Part shown: positions 37,022 through 45,819 of the stretch, piece after piece | How the letters are laid out: each line of letters opens with the position of its first letter | How positions within the stretch are numbered: position 1 is the first letter of the stretch | Assembly: GCF_006494365.1 (NCBI RefSeq) | Contig: NZ_VHIP01000008.1 | Location: 167,284 to 231,283 of the forward strand | Length of the DNA stretch: 64,000 nt | Source: Aestuariibacter sp. GS-14 | GTDB lineage: Bacteria > Pseudomonadota > Gammaproteobacteria > Enterobacterales > Alteromonadaceae | Reading direction: 5' to 3' | Program-made: the position numbers and the translations under genes | The notes under the pieces: model-generated | Database searches by the model: none | The model's input: only the letters and a program-made list of their open reading frames with translations | Told to the model about the DNA's origin: nothing

Positions 37022-38569
37022 ATGATTGAAAAATATAAGCTCAGAGAAGTATTACGATTACTCCTCTTACCCAAAGACCTTTCCCATACAAAAATCGGGA
37101 AGTTAGCCAACTGTCCTCGACAAACCGTTGATGATATTCATAACAAGCTTCGCGCTTCAGAAATTCAAACAGCCACTTTTGCCAAAATGGATGATGACGA
37201 GCTACAACGCCAAATCTATCCAAGTATGTCTGCACGAAGACGTTTGAAAGTAGAGCCGGATTTTACAGAAATTATCTCTGAATGTATCAGAGCCCACAAA
37301 AAGCGCCGCAAAACCATCTGGACTAAATTCTGTGAGTACAAGCAGAAGTACGGTGATAAAGGGTATGGTCGCTCTCGCTTTTACCAATTAGTCGCAGACT
37401 TTATTAAAAATACTCGGCTTTCCATGCTGCAGATGTTTGCGCCTGGTGAGGTCATGTTTATAGACTACGCTGGCTCAACTTTATCTTATTGTGAAGATGG
37501 CAAAGAGATTATCACCTACGCCTTTGTTGCAACGTTGGGCTACAGCAAAAAACGCTTTGCCTATGCGACAAAAAACATGAGTGCTCAGAGTTGGATTGAA
37601 GCCTGCATCGCAGCAATCGACTTCTTTGGTGGTGTACCAGAAGTCATTCATTGTGACAATGCCAGAGCCATGGTGAAGAAAGCGGGATTGCTTGCTGAGC
37701 TCAGCCATTGTGCAAATGAGTTTTCAAAGCACTACGGTGTACTGATTGATACCTCTCAGGTCGCTACACCTACCCATAATCCCTTAGCCGAAAATCGTGT
37801 CAAAGAACTCACTCATAGCGTATTTGCAAGTATGAATACTGATTTGACGTTTTTCTCGCTTGAGGAAATTAATCAATATTTACAAAGCGAAGTAGAAAAG
37901 CGAAACGACAAACAGATCCAGCGTATTGGGTTAAGTGCTAATGACTTGTTTCATTCGGACGAAAGCCATCAACTGCAGCCCAAGCCGGATAAGGAATTTG
38001 AACAAACACGCTTTAGAAGTTTTGTCAAAGTGCCTGAGAATTATTTTGTATGGTATGAGCACAATCGCTACTCTGTGCCTCATGAATACCGCAATGAGTA
38101 TGTAGAGCTTCGGGTTGTTGGAATGCAACTTAGAATACTGCATAAAGGTATCCTTCGTGTGACACACGATATTGTGCCGGGTAAGAACAATGTCGTGACC
38201 ATTAACGCCCATCTGCACCCTAAACATTTAGCTCAAAAAAATAAGACGAAGTCTCACTACATGGAATGGGCCAAGTCGGTTGATAGCCTGGTTGAGCAAG
38301 TTGTTGAACGGTTGTATAGCAAGACAAAGCATGACCATTCTCGACCGGTTGGTAAACGCTGCCAGGCGCTTCAGAAACTACAGCACAGATTTGGTGATGT
38401 TGCTTTTATCGCAGCCTGTAATCATGCCCTTAAACACGACATGTTAACGGTGACAGAGATTGAGCTTATTTTGAAGTCGAAAGTGTATGACATGGAGCCA
38501 GAAGTAAATGAAACCACACATACTAACTTGCGTGGGCAAAGCTATTACGCCGGAGGCCAATATGAATAA
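37022..38569 (+). CDS. istA: IS21-family transposase IstA
   Basis: The 515-residue protein starts at ATG 37022 (MIEKYKLREVLRLLLLPKDLSHTKIGKLANCPRQTVDDI), an N-terminal helix-turn-helix typical of IstA. An rve-type integrase core follows: the first Asp in MFIDYAGSTLSY, the second in IHCDNARAMVKKAG and the Glu in PLAENRVKELTHSV, giving a full DDE triad. The C-terminal beta domain (YFVWYEHNRYSVPHEYRNEYVELR) is family-typical. The gene appears intact and overlaps istB by eight bases. Confidence 0.92.
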   Translation: MIEKYKLREVLRLLLLPKDLSHTKIGKLANCPRQTVDDIHNKLRASEIQTATFAKMDDDELQRQIYPSMSARRRLKVEPDFTEIISECIRAHKKRRKTIWTKFCEYKQKYGDKGYGRSRFYQLVADFIKNTRLSMLQMFAPGEVMFIDYAGSTLSYCEDGKEIITYAFVATLGYSKKRFAYATKNMSAQSWIEACIAAIDFFGGVPEVIHCDNARAMVKKAGLLAELSHCANEFSKHYGVLIDTSQVATPTHNPLAENRVKELTHSVFASMNTDLTFFSLEEINQYLQSEVEKRNDKQIQRIGLSANDLFHSDESHQLQPKPDKEFEQTRFRSFVKVPENYFVWYEHNRYSVPHEYRNEYVELRVVGMQLRILHKGILRVTHDIVPGKNNVVTINAHLHPKHLAQKNKTKSHYMEWAKSVDSLVEQVVERLYSKTKHDHSRPVGKRCQALQKLQHRFGDVAFIAACNHALKHDMLTVTEIELILKSKVYDMEPEVNETTHTNLRGQSYYAGGQYE

Positions 38570-39302
38570 GTTAGAGGCTCTCAAGGCCAAATGCAAAGCA
38601 CTTAAACTGGATGGATTTTTAGCAGTGTTGGAAAGAGATGACTATGCGAACCAATCCCATAATGAGTTTCTATCCGATTTATTGTCATCGCAGTTGACAG
38701 TGAATTGTCAGCGCAAAATAAAGCGGTTGACCACACAAGCTCACCTGAAATATTCCAATAGCTTTTTGTCTGATATTGATTATACGTTATATCCGTCGCT
38801 TAAAGTTAATCAAGTCAATCAGTTGGCAGAGTGCCATTGGGTCAGCAGTGCCAGAAACATTATCATTATCGGTGCTACTGGCACAGGGAAAACATCTTTG
38901 GCATGTCGTTTGGCACAAGAAGTTATTGCAAAGCAGAAAAGTGTCATGTTTTACCGGCTGTCACACTTACTTTTGGAACTCGTTGCCGCTGACAAGGAAG
39001 GTGAGTTGATGAAAATGCTCAAGAAGCTGAGTCGAATAGACGTACTAATTATTGATGATTGGGGCAATGCCTTAATGGATAAAAATGAGCGTCACTTGCT
39101 GTTTGAACTGATTGAGTTTAGAGAGCAAAAAGGATCGTTAATGATCACATCGCAATATCCTATTTCGGCCTGGCATGAAACCTTCGGTAACGAGACTATT
39201 GCCGATTCTGTATTAGACAGGATAGTTCACAATAGTCATGAAATCCGCCTAAATGGCGAGTCTATTCGAAAAGTCTTAGCTGAGCGAGGAGATAGAGCAT
39301 GA
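38562..39302 (+). CDS. istB: IS21-family AAA+ helper ATPase IstB
   Basis: The 246-residue protein starts at ATG 38562 (MNKLEALKAKCKALKLDGF). It has Walker A GATGTGKTSLA, Walker B VLIIDDWG and an arginine-finger region near SVLDRIVHNSHEIRLNGESIRK. IstB assembles on target DNA and activates IstA. It overlaps istA upstream and the next gene downstream by ATGA, so the two passenger genes are coupled to the transposition genes. Confidence 0.93.
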   Translation: MNKLEALKAKCKALKLDGFLAVLERDDYANQSHNEFLSDLLSSQLTVNCQRKIKRLTTQAHLKYSNSFLSDIDYTLYPSLKVNQVNQLAECHWVSSARNIIIIGATGTGKTSLACRLAQEVIAKQKSVMFYRLSHLLLELVAADKEGELMKMLKKLSRIDVLIIDDWGNALMDKNERHLLFELIEFREQKGSLMITSQYPISAWHETFGNETIADSVLDRIVHNSHEIRLNGESIRKVLAERGDRA

Positions 39303-39778
39303 AGGATGCAATAGCAAATGATTTCGAAATATTCTCACACGCAGCTACTCAACTCGATGAAATATACATTTGTCAGCTGTTTGATATTTACCATCAGCGA
39401 TTAGTGTGCAATGAGCAGGTGTGCCAAAAACTGGTCCGCAGAGGTATTTCGTTTAACACCATTAAAGAAAAGCGGATAGGCTACTGTGACAGAAAGTTGA
39501 ACCGATATGTGCCGGTTTTAGAGTGTCCGGATGGGGCCGGATTTCGTGGGGTCCTCCGACGTCATGGGCTGACTAAGATTAACGGCCACGAAGTCTTTAG
39601 AGGCTGCATTGTCGAGCCAGTGTTTGATGACGATGTTATCGTTGCTGCTTGCGGCATAAAGCTCATTTGCCCCAGTCGACCGGCTCCTCGAATTATCCAG
39701 TGGTATCGAACACAAATATACCCGTTTCCCGTTAACTTTGAACTCATGCGATGGGGGCAGCGTTATGTTACTAACTAA
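39299..39778 (+). CDS. DnaG-core-like protein in IS21-like operon
   Basis: The 159-residue protein overlaps istB by four bases. Its middle, CQKLVRRGISFNTIKEKRIGYCDRKLNRYVPVLECPDGAGFRGVLRRHG...FRGCIVEPVFDDDVIVAACGIKL, follows the pattern of the DnaG primase core N-terminal domain. There a RGIS-x-TIKxxRIGY helix is followed by an N/RFRxRIIFPI-x-D-x-x-G strand. Neither a CHC2 zinc finger nor a complete TOPRIM domain is present, so it is not a primase by itself. It may bind nucleic acid for the element. The match is by eye and tentative. Confidence 0.55.
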   Translation: MKDAIANDFEIFSHAATQLDEIYICQLFDIYHQRLVCNEQVCQKLVRRGISFNTIKEKRIGYCDRKLNRYVPVLECPDGAGFRGVLRRHGLTKINGHEVFRGCIVEPVFDDDVIVAACGIKLICPSRPAPRIIQWYRTQIYPFPVNFELMRWGQRYVTN

Positions 39779-40715
39779 ACCTGACACTTTAGCGCTGGAC
39801 GTGTGTGAACTGTTTTATTTGTCTTATTGCCGGGCGAAAGGCCAAAGTGAAAGCACGCTTCAGAGCAAATCTGATGCACTTCGACTATTTCGAGAGTGGG
39901 CATTACAGAACAGAATTATTGGTATTGATGATATCAACGTAAACGTATTGGATAGTTATCAGTACTCTCTTAACGAGCACAGAAAGCGCAGTGATGGAAT
40001 GCCGTTGGCCAGAGGCACCATTCGCTATAGGCTCACAACCGTCAAAGTGATGATGCGGGTTCTGTGTCTAAAAAATGTTATTGCGGAAAACCCATGCGAA
40101 CGATTTGAACTGCCTAAACTCGGCCGGAAATTACCCAACCCGGTTTTGAGTGAAGAAGAAGTGCAAAGTGTTCTTGAACAGGCTTCGTTCTATGGCACTG
40201 CCGGTATTCGCGATAGGGCGATAATGGAGACTTACTATGCCAGCGGACTGCGACGACAAGAGCTAAGAAACTTAATGTTAGGAGACATTGATTTTGTGCA
40301 ATTGCAGCTTCGTGTTGCTCAGGGAAAAGGACATAAAGACAGATATGTACCGATTTCCCAACGTGCTTGTGCCTGGATTTACCGATACCTCAAAGAAATT
40401 CGAGTTCGATATGCCAGTATCCATTCGGGCAAAACACTTTTTTTGGCGAACAATGGGAAACCTTTTCGCGTGGCCCAACTATCGGAACTGGTTGCGAAAT
40501 ATATAAAATTGTCTGAAGTGAGAAAGGCTGGTGCATGTAATCAATATCGCCATGCCGCTGCAACGCATATGGTGGACAATGGTGCAGATATTCGGCATGT
40601 ACAGGAGTTCCTGGGGCACGCCGATTTATCTACGACACAGGTTTACGTGCATGTAAGTATGGAAAAGTTGCGAGAGGTTTATAATAGAACGCATCCCGCC
40701 GCAAAACACGACTAA
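39765..40715 (+). CDS. Xer-like tyrosine recombinase in IS21-like operon
   Basis: From ATG 39765 (MLLTKPDTLALDVCELFYLSYCRAKG; ribosome site GGGGG) the protein has about 316 residues and overlaps the previous gene by 14 bases. A SAM-like core-binding domain (about 10-105) precedes a catalytic domain with Arg in YASGLRRQELRNL, Lys in GKGHKDRYVPI, and His and Tyr in FLGHADLSTTQVYVHV. The HxxR box reads NQYRHAAATH, with Asn in place of the first His, a change that can lower but need not abolish activity. It may resolve cointegrates for the IS21-like element (inference). Confidence 0.82.
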   Translation: MLLTKPDTLALDVCELFYLSYCRAKGQSESTLQSKSDALRLFREWALQNRIIGIDDINVNVLDSYQYSLNEHRKRSDGMPLARGTIRYRLTTVKVMMRVLCLKNVIAENPCERFELPKLGRKLPNPVLSEEEVQSVLEQASFYGTAGIRDRAIMETYYASGLRRQELRNLMLGDIDFVQLQLRVAQGKGHKDRYVPISQRACAWIYRYLKEIRVRYASIHSGKTLFLANNGKPFRVAQLSELVAKYIKLSEVRKAGACNQYRHAAATHMVDNGADIRHVQEFLGHADLSTTQVYVHVSMEKLREVYNRTHPAAKHD

Positions 40716-40730
40716 TCTAAGGAACTGATC

Positions 40731-40810
40731 ATGGATGTTTTACGTTAGCGTGGCTGGTACTGGCGGTTATTATGGTGTTATCGCTCACTTTGTTTTATAT
40801 AGCGTGGTAA
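40731..40810 (+). pseudogene. Possible frameshifted one-helix membrane peptide
   Basis: A ribosome site AAGGAA precedes ATG 40731, which stops after five codons. In the +1-shifted frame the following bases read LAWLVLAVIMVLSLTLFYIAW then stop at 40808, a clean single membrane helix. One missing base near 40743 would explain the break. This is a weak call; no family is recognized. Confidence 0.3.
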
Positions 40811-40976
40811 ATCAAATGCCGAACCGCCAAAGCCTGTATCACCGAACGAAGTAAAAAGCCCTAGCACAAAATCTGCACCCGCGTATACCGCATAATCAGA
40901 CTCTAGTTCCGATGGCCGTGATTCCTGTGGGTTTAGCTAAGCGATATCTGGTGCCCATGGACGGGCATTCACTTTT
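40811..40976. other. Noncoding gap, presumed right end of IS21-like element
   Basis: The gap between the recombinase operon and the convergent DUF4411 gene should hold the right terminus of the IS21-like element. I looked for a complement to the left flank (36775-37021) and found no convincing terminal inverted repeat or target duplication. The end may be decayed or lie elsewhere. Confidence 0.35.
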
Positions 40977-41474
40977 CTATGCAGTAGAGAGAATAAATCG
41001 AGCTTTTAGGCTTTTCAGTAATGCGTAAGTGGAAACGCACTCAACGTTAAACTGCTTGGCAATATTCGGTATTTTTACCTTACGACTATTCTCTGGTGTT
41101 AACCTTTCGTGAGTAACGATTGTGGCATCGAGCACTGAAGCTTTGGCAATTATCCATGGGTCTGCCTTATCTAGAAAGTTACCGACATCGACGGGATCCT
41201 TATTTTCCAGACCATACACATATTCAACAACTTCACCAAATTTGCTCTGAGTTTCATCATCAGCAACAGGTAAAAATACTTCTTTACGTTGCTTAACCCA
41301 GGTAGATAGCTCATCTTTGTACTCTACAAGTTCATCATAAACGCTAGAAATACAACTGACCTGACCCTTGGCAAACTCAAGATCTAACCAATCCCAGTAT
41401 GCTGGGCAAAATTCCATTTGATAGTAAAGATTTTTCGCTTGGATATAAGTGTTTGAGTCTAGTAGGTAAATCAA
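40977..41474 (-). CDS. DUF4411-type PIN-like protein
   Basis: The 165-residue protein reads MIYLLDSNTYIQAKNLYYQMEFCPAYWDWLDLEFAKGQVSCISSVYDELVEYKDEL. The early Asp in LLDSNTYI, a Glu in SVYDELVEY and later Asp in DKADPWIIAKA and VTHERL fit the acidic residues of a PIN-like nuclease fold. DUF4411 proteins are typically encoded beside an XRE-ImmA/IrrE protein, as here, with a four-base overlap. The pair looks like a type II toxin-antitoxin-like module, the nuclease presumably being the toxin (inference). Confidence 0.8.
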   Translation of the reverse strand: MIYLLDSNTYIQAKNLYYQMEFCPAYWDWLDLEFAKGQVSCISSVYDELVEYKDELSTWVKQRKEVFLPVADDETQSKFGEVVEYVYGLENKDPVDVGNFLDKADPWIIAKASVLDATIVTHERLTPENSRKVKIPNIAKQFNVECVSTYALLKSLKARFILSTA

Positions 41475-42610
41475 ATTCCTAGTTCCTCAGCAAACTTGAA
41501 TACTTGGTTAGGTTTCATTCCTAATAAGGCGCTAGCATCTCTCAATAAAACTCTCCCACTTAATGCTTCCGCTATTAAGGCCCTGGAAAATTGCTCAGAT
41601 ATCTGGCTGCGCTTTGTTTTATAAAAGGAGGGGCTTCCGGAACTCTCTCGCTCTTGATAGAGACGCTTCAATTTTTCAGTAAACTGAACATATTGTTCCT
41701 GACTAATGAAATTTAGCGTCAATGCTCGTCTTGCCAGTACCCATTGACTTACATGAAAATGAGCTTCCAAAGGTGGAAGGTTATCTGTCCACTCAGTATG
41801 TTTATCCCAAAGTTTCTGGAATTCATCACCAGGGACCAGGAATTCAGCTGCTACAGCGTTGCAAAGTATTTCTTCCTTTCTGTGTGGATTTGTTCCACCG
41901 TCAGAAATACCGCTCTGGCCAATCCAAATATGGGCTAACTCATGTATGAGCGTAAATAGCCTTGCAGATGGTGTATCAGCTTGATTGACAAAAATGATAG
42001 GGCACGCTTTATCGACGATGGCAAATCCGCGAAACTCTTCAACAGACAGGGCTTTAGTAAAGTGACCTAAGTCACCATGGCGCATTACCAGAATACCTAA
42101 ACTTTCAATCCGTTTAACCAGGTCGCGCTGATAATCTTCCCAACTGCCTCTAGTAGGATACTCGGGTATCTCAAGTGCGTTCTTCATATCACTGACAATG
42201 TCAGTGGCAGAAGAAGACAAACTAAATTTACCTACATAGGGAACAGAGGCAGAGCCTTGTTGATTTAGATAGTCTTTGAACCAATTCTGGCGGGCTAAGA
42301 TAATTTGTATGATTTTGAGCAATTCCGCACTTGGTCGCTTTATTTCCTCACCTTCTTTAGTTCTGAGATCGGGAATCGGTAACCGCTCTTCAGGAGTGTG
42401 CTTGAGGAATAAAAAACCAAAAGGAACGTACGTTTTATCTGCAATTTTTTTGGCTTGCTTGAAAGTTATAGGCTTCTCACCAGCTTCCCATGCCGCAATA
42501 TGTTCTTCATCCACATCCAACTTTCGGGCAAGCATACCCTCAGTCAGATTGGCGCGAAGTCGTGCCCACCTGATGTTGTCGGGATTTATTTTTGCGTATG
42601 CATTAGCCAT
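41471..42610 (-). CDS. XRE-HTH and ImmA/IrrE metallopeptidase fusion
   Basis: The 379-residue protein has an N-terminal Cro/CI-type helix-turn-helix (about 10-65; IRWARLRANLTEGMLARKLDVDEEHIAAWEAGEKPITFKQAKKIA) and an ImmA/IrrE metallopeptidase domain. The zinc motif is HELAH in LFTLIHELAHIWIG, with a downstream Glu-rich helix (RKEEILCNAVAAEFLVP) supplying the third ligand. It is translationally coupled to the DUF4411 gene and transcribed first, as expected for an autoregulating antitoxin-like partner. Confidence 0.85.
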   Translation of the reverse strand: MANAYAKINPDNIRWARLRANLTEGMLARKLDVDEEHIAAWEAGEKPITFKQAKKIADKTYVPFGFLFLKHTPEERLPIPDLRTKEGEEIKRPSAELLKIIQIILARQNWFKDYLNQQGSASVPYVGKFSLSSSATDIVSDMKNALEIPEYPTRGSWEDYQRDLVKRIESLGILVMRHGDLGHFTKALSVEEFRGFAIVDKACPIIFVNQADTPSARLFTLIHELAHIWIGQSGISDGGTNPHRKEEILCNAVAAEFLVPGDEFQKLWDKHTEWTDNLPPLEAHFHVSQWVLARRALTLNFISQEQYVQFTEKLKRLYQERESSGSPSFYKTKRSQISEQFSRALIAEALSGRVLLRDASALLGMKPNQVFKFAEELGI

Positions 42611-42738
42611 TTAACGTCTGCTTTCCTTTCATTACCTTAATATATTAACAGTTATTATCTTTTCTAAAAGTCATTTCGCTTTGCGAATTTAATACGTATC
42701 AACGCACAGGTAGCCTCATAATAATATGTCGACAAATT

Positions 42739-42884
42739 CATATGAACGGGCGGGTGTACGATTATAACCTTGGGCGGTTTATGTCGGTAGATCCGTTTGT
42801 GCACGGTGGGTCACAGGGTATCAACCCGTACTCCTACATTATGAACAACCCGTTGGCGGGTACAGATCCGAGTGGATATGAGCC
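42739..42884 (+). repeat. Duplicated end of Rhs core
   Basis: This stretch repeats the end of the main Rhs core (33679-33835). The first 60 bases differ at one position, and the encoded [19 protein letters not shown] and [19 protein letters not shown] segments are the same in both. It ends at the DPSGY boundary where the tips diverge. Such a core remnant marks a displaced Rhs tip. Confidence 0.85.
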
Positions 42885-43803
42885 AGAAGTCGCAACAAAA
42901 GAGATGATGATTGCAGCAACGGGAAGTAACGTTAAGCACAAAGTTACGGCCACCGCTACCAAAAATGAAGATGGCTCAGCCACTGTTACCTTTACGGGGA
43001 AAAACGCCAATGCAGTTAAAAGTGCAAAAATGGCGGCAACCGATGCATTAACGAATAAAAAGTTTGATGTGAAAGATTTGGGTTCTCCACAGCAAATTTC
43101 TCAAATTGATGATGTAAAGGTGAGAAATGGAGAAAGGGATGGTGGTACCAGTGGAGGGTTGAGTAGCGACCAACTTAGTAAAATTTACTCTGATACAGCC
43201 TCAACAATTGCCAATGGTGCCGCTGCAACTTTTGGTAATTTAATACCAGATATGGTTAATGGCATAGCGGGCTGGACCGAACAGTTCCTGCATCAGGATT
43301 CGGGCTCGTTTGGAAGAATGGAGCCATGGATAGATGTAGATAACGAAGTTGCTCAAGGTGTAGCAAATGACTTTAGGAAGATTCTAGCAGTTGGCACCGC
43401 TATGGTTCCTGTCATGCGAACCAGCACAAGTGCGGGAAGTATCCAGAGGGTTAACCCCCTTAACGGAAACAAAAATTGTGTAAACTGCGTAGTGGCAACT
43501 GATGCGACTTTAGCTGGAAATTCCGCATCTGCACTCGGGGGAGGCCCATTCCCAATCAAGGTTCTTCAGAAGTATTATGGTGGCACGTTCACCTCTCCCA
43601 CAAGTATCAGCCGAATCATTGCAATAATGGATAATGCAGGAAGTGGGGCAAGAGGAATTGTGTTTGGTTCGCGTGGCAATCAAGTTGGCCATGTATTTAA
43701 TGTGGTAAATCAAAAGGGTACTATAAGGTTTCTGGATGGACAAACCGGTAAAGCAGCAACCCTCACAGGATATGATAGCTTTAGATTATTGAGGACAAAC
43801 TGA
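42742..43803 (+). CDS. Displaced Rhs tip with papain-fold toxin domain
   Basis: This 353-residue frame opens inside the Rhs core remnant ([19 protein letters not shown]) with no ribosome site or signal sequence, so it is probably a silent tip. After DPSGY it has its own linker, a pre-toxin-like region ([17 protein letters not shown]) and a C-terminal toxin domain from about residue 232. [44 protein letters not shown] supply a Cys, His and Asp in the order of the papain fold toxin 1 family, some of which are glutamine deamidases. The next gene is an Imm35-like immunity gene with one-base overlap. The target is unknown. Confidence 0.8.
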   Translation: MNGRVYDYNLGRFMSVDPFVHGGSQGINPYSYIMNNPLAGTDPSGYEPEVATKEMMIAATGSNVKHKVTATATKNEDGSATVTFTGKNANAVKSAKMAATDALTNKKFDVKDLGSPQQISQIDDVKVRNGERDGGTSGGLSSDQLSKIYSDTASTIANGAAATFGNLIPDMVNGIAGWTEQFLHQDSGSFGRMEPWIDVDNEVAQGVANDFRKILAVGTAMVPVMRTSTSAGSIQRVNPLNGNKNCVNCVVATDATLAGNSASALGGGPFPIKVLQKYYGGTFTSPTSISRIIAIMDNAGSGARGIVFGSRGNQVGHVFNVVNQKGTIRFLDGQTGKAATLTGYDSFRLLRTN

Positions 43804-44066
43804 TGAAAATTAATGCTGAAAGAGCATTTAAGATATTAGGTGATGAGCTTGACAAGCTTTCCAAAGAGTCAGGGTGTGAACTAGGCGTTATTTATGAGGA
43901 TACAATCCAAACGAAAGATGGCTGGATTTTCTTTTACAACTCATCAGAATTTTTGATTACAGGCGACCCTATGGATTCCCTGGCTGGAAATGGTCCTGTT
44001 TTTATTTCTAGAGAGGGTGATGTTAAAGTGCTCGACTCAGGCAGAGACTGGGAAGAGCAATTGTGA
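43803..44066 (+). CDS. Imm35-like immunity protein
   Basis: The 87-residue protein overlaps the toxin stop codon. Its core DGWIFFYNSSEFLITGDPMDSLAGNGPVFISREGDVKVLDSG has the W-x-F-x-Y, LAGNGPV and basic-strand pattern of the Imm35/YrhB-type domain, which is known to accompany papain-fold toxin 1 domains. Match and position agree, so it should neutralize the displaced tip toxin. It may remain expressed when the tip is silent. An IS is inserted five bases beyond its stop. Confidence 0.78.
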   Translation: MKINAERAFKILGDELDKLSKESGCELGVIYEDTIQTKDGWIFFYNSSEFLITGDPMDSLAGNGPVFISREGDVKVLDSGRDWEEQL

Positions 44067-44070
44067 GTTA

Positions 44071-44086
44071 GGTTAATTTGTACTAG
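44071..44086 (+). repeat. 16-bp target duplication, left
   Basis: GGTTAATTTGTACTAG here is repeated exactly at 45804-45819, immediately outside both termini of the insertion sequence. Long duplications of about this size are known for the IS1202/ISNCY-like group. Confidence 0.85.
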
Positions 44087-45803
44087 TGTGATTACCAAGG
44101 GATACTGACGGTATAAGTACCAAGCGATCTTGACGTAATCACACTATCAATGTTGCCGAGCTTCGGCAAGCTTTGCCAGCCGTAACGCAGTGGTATTCAT
44201 GTTTTCCCTCAGCCAGATATTGCGAACGCCGCTAGCGTGTATGTCGACGTTTCTTTCAGATTTGAGCAGCCGTGACACCTTGGATTGTCCTAGATGTGGG
44301 TTAGCCAGGGAGAATTCGATGACGACTTCCTCAATGGCTCTGTCGGTACGATTTTTGTGATGAAGATCCGGCGTTTCCTGACGTTTTAACGATTCGATTC
44401 CACCTTGTTTTATCAGTTTACGATGGCGGTAAATCGTATCGCGGGAGACGCCACTAAGCCGGAATGCTTCTGCCACATTTCCAAGCCTGTCAGCCAACGC
44501 TAATACCTCAAGCTTCTTCTGGATCTCATTGTCTTCCGAGGACAATTTCTCAGGCTCAGTGACTTCTGTTACTTGTAGCTTTCGTCCGGCGAAGTAAGCT
44601 TCAAACCGCTCATATTTACCAGTACGAATTTCAATTTTCTGGTTTGCGATTGAATGCTTAAGCGGTGAGTCGATGAAGTAGAGTTTTCCCCTGTAGCTAA
44701 ACGTATGGTCGTTACGGATCTTCCGGTAAACCTTAGTGATACAGATATCATCAAGGTTGGTGTAGCGTGGTACAGGCGTATATTCGGTGTCTGATGTTCT
44801 TGATTTTACAACCAGGTTTTTACGCCAAAACTGGGGAATGAAAACGTGTTGGAGGTAGCTATTTGCGCCCGTCATATCAGTAATATTGTTAAGTCGTAAC
44901 TCCGGTATCAACCTGTCTTGCAGGGTATCGAAGGCGCGTTCAATTCGGCCTTTACCCTGAGGAGAACTGGCGAAGATGATTTCAATCCCCAACTCCTCAC
45001 AGGCCCGTTGCATCTGGGAGAAGTTACAGCGCTTAGGGCCTCCAAAGATGCCTGCTTTATCAACATACAGGGTTTTAAATACACCGTATCTCTCAACGAC
45101 TGAGCGCATTACTTTCATACATCCCTCAGTCGTTTCTGACGGGAAGAACTCGGCATGAATATCGCTGTTGGCATCATCAATCATGGCGATTAAACACGAC
45201 TTCTTATCGCCGAACCAACGATGTGTACTGCCGTCCATTTGCAGCATTAACCCTGGCGCTTCCATTCGCTCTCTGCGTTTGTGAACACGGCTACGCCTGC
45301 GCTTCGCCCGTTTTACATGGTGGATATCATGTGCCCATTTACGCAGTGTCTCGCGCTTAACAACAATAGTTCATGAGTCTCAAGCTTCTCGGCAAGGTGC
45401 AACAGGTTCAGATCATAGTATTTCTCGCGGATTAGCGACTGAACTTGCTGCTTAAGCCTATCTGGAGTTTTATTAACTGGCTCGCTGCCTGTATTTCCGT
45501 GAACAACAAACTGTAGCCCTTGGCTTCGGTAACGCTGCAAATAACGTTCAACAGTACGTCTGGATTTATTGAGGAGCTTAGCGGCATTGGCTAACGTAAT
45601 TTTACGCTCAGCCACTTTAGCGATGACATCAACTGTCAATTGAGCTTTGGAATTCAACACAATCATCCTTAGCGTTCCTCAAATGCACAAACAAAACATT
45701 CAAAGAACACGGTTAAAGATAACCGTCAATTTCCCTTGGTAATTAGCGACTACGACAGAATCGCGTGGTAATTAAAGTACGACAAAATCGCTTGGTGTTA
45801 ACA
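44087..45803 (-). mobile_element. IS1202/ISNCY-like insertion sequence
   Basis: The 1717-bp element is delimited by an exact 16-bp direct repeat. Its ends are TGTGATTACCAAG (left) and, on the other strand, TGTTAACACCAAG (right). Each end carries further copies of a subterminal motif: ACCAAGGGAtACTGACGG and ACCAAGCGATCTTGACG on the left, ACCAAGCGATTTTGTCG, ACCACGCGATTCTGTCG and ACCAAGGGAAATTGACG on the right. These are probable transposase-binding sites. It carries one frameshifted transposase gene and sits directly behind the displaced-tip immunity gene. Confidence 0.85.
44147..45666 (-). pseudogene. ISNCY-type transposase, frameshifted
   Basis: Two frames form one transposase. The first (45666 to about 45370) holds a helix-turn-helix (ITLANAAKLLNKSRRTVERYLQRYRSQG). 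The second begins before ATG 45265 and holds the integrase core (LQMDGSTHRWFGDKKSCLIAMIDDANS, a later LYVDKAGIFGG and SPQGKGRIERAFDTLQ) plus a C-terminal homeodomain-like HTH. Reading across, ETHE continues in the other frame as IVVKRETLRKWAHDIHHVKRAKRRRSRVHKRRER, so one base is missing near 45370. A programmed shift is possible but no slippery run stands out. Confidence 0.8.
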
Positions 45804-45819
45804 GGTTAATTTGTACTAG
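45804..45819 (+). repeat. 16-bp target duplication, right
   Basis: GGTTAATTTGTACTAG is the second copy of the duplication at 44071-44086, directly after the terminal TGTTAACA end of the insertion sequence. Confidence 0.85.
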
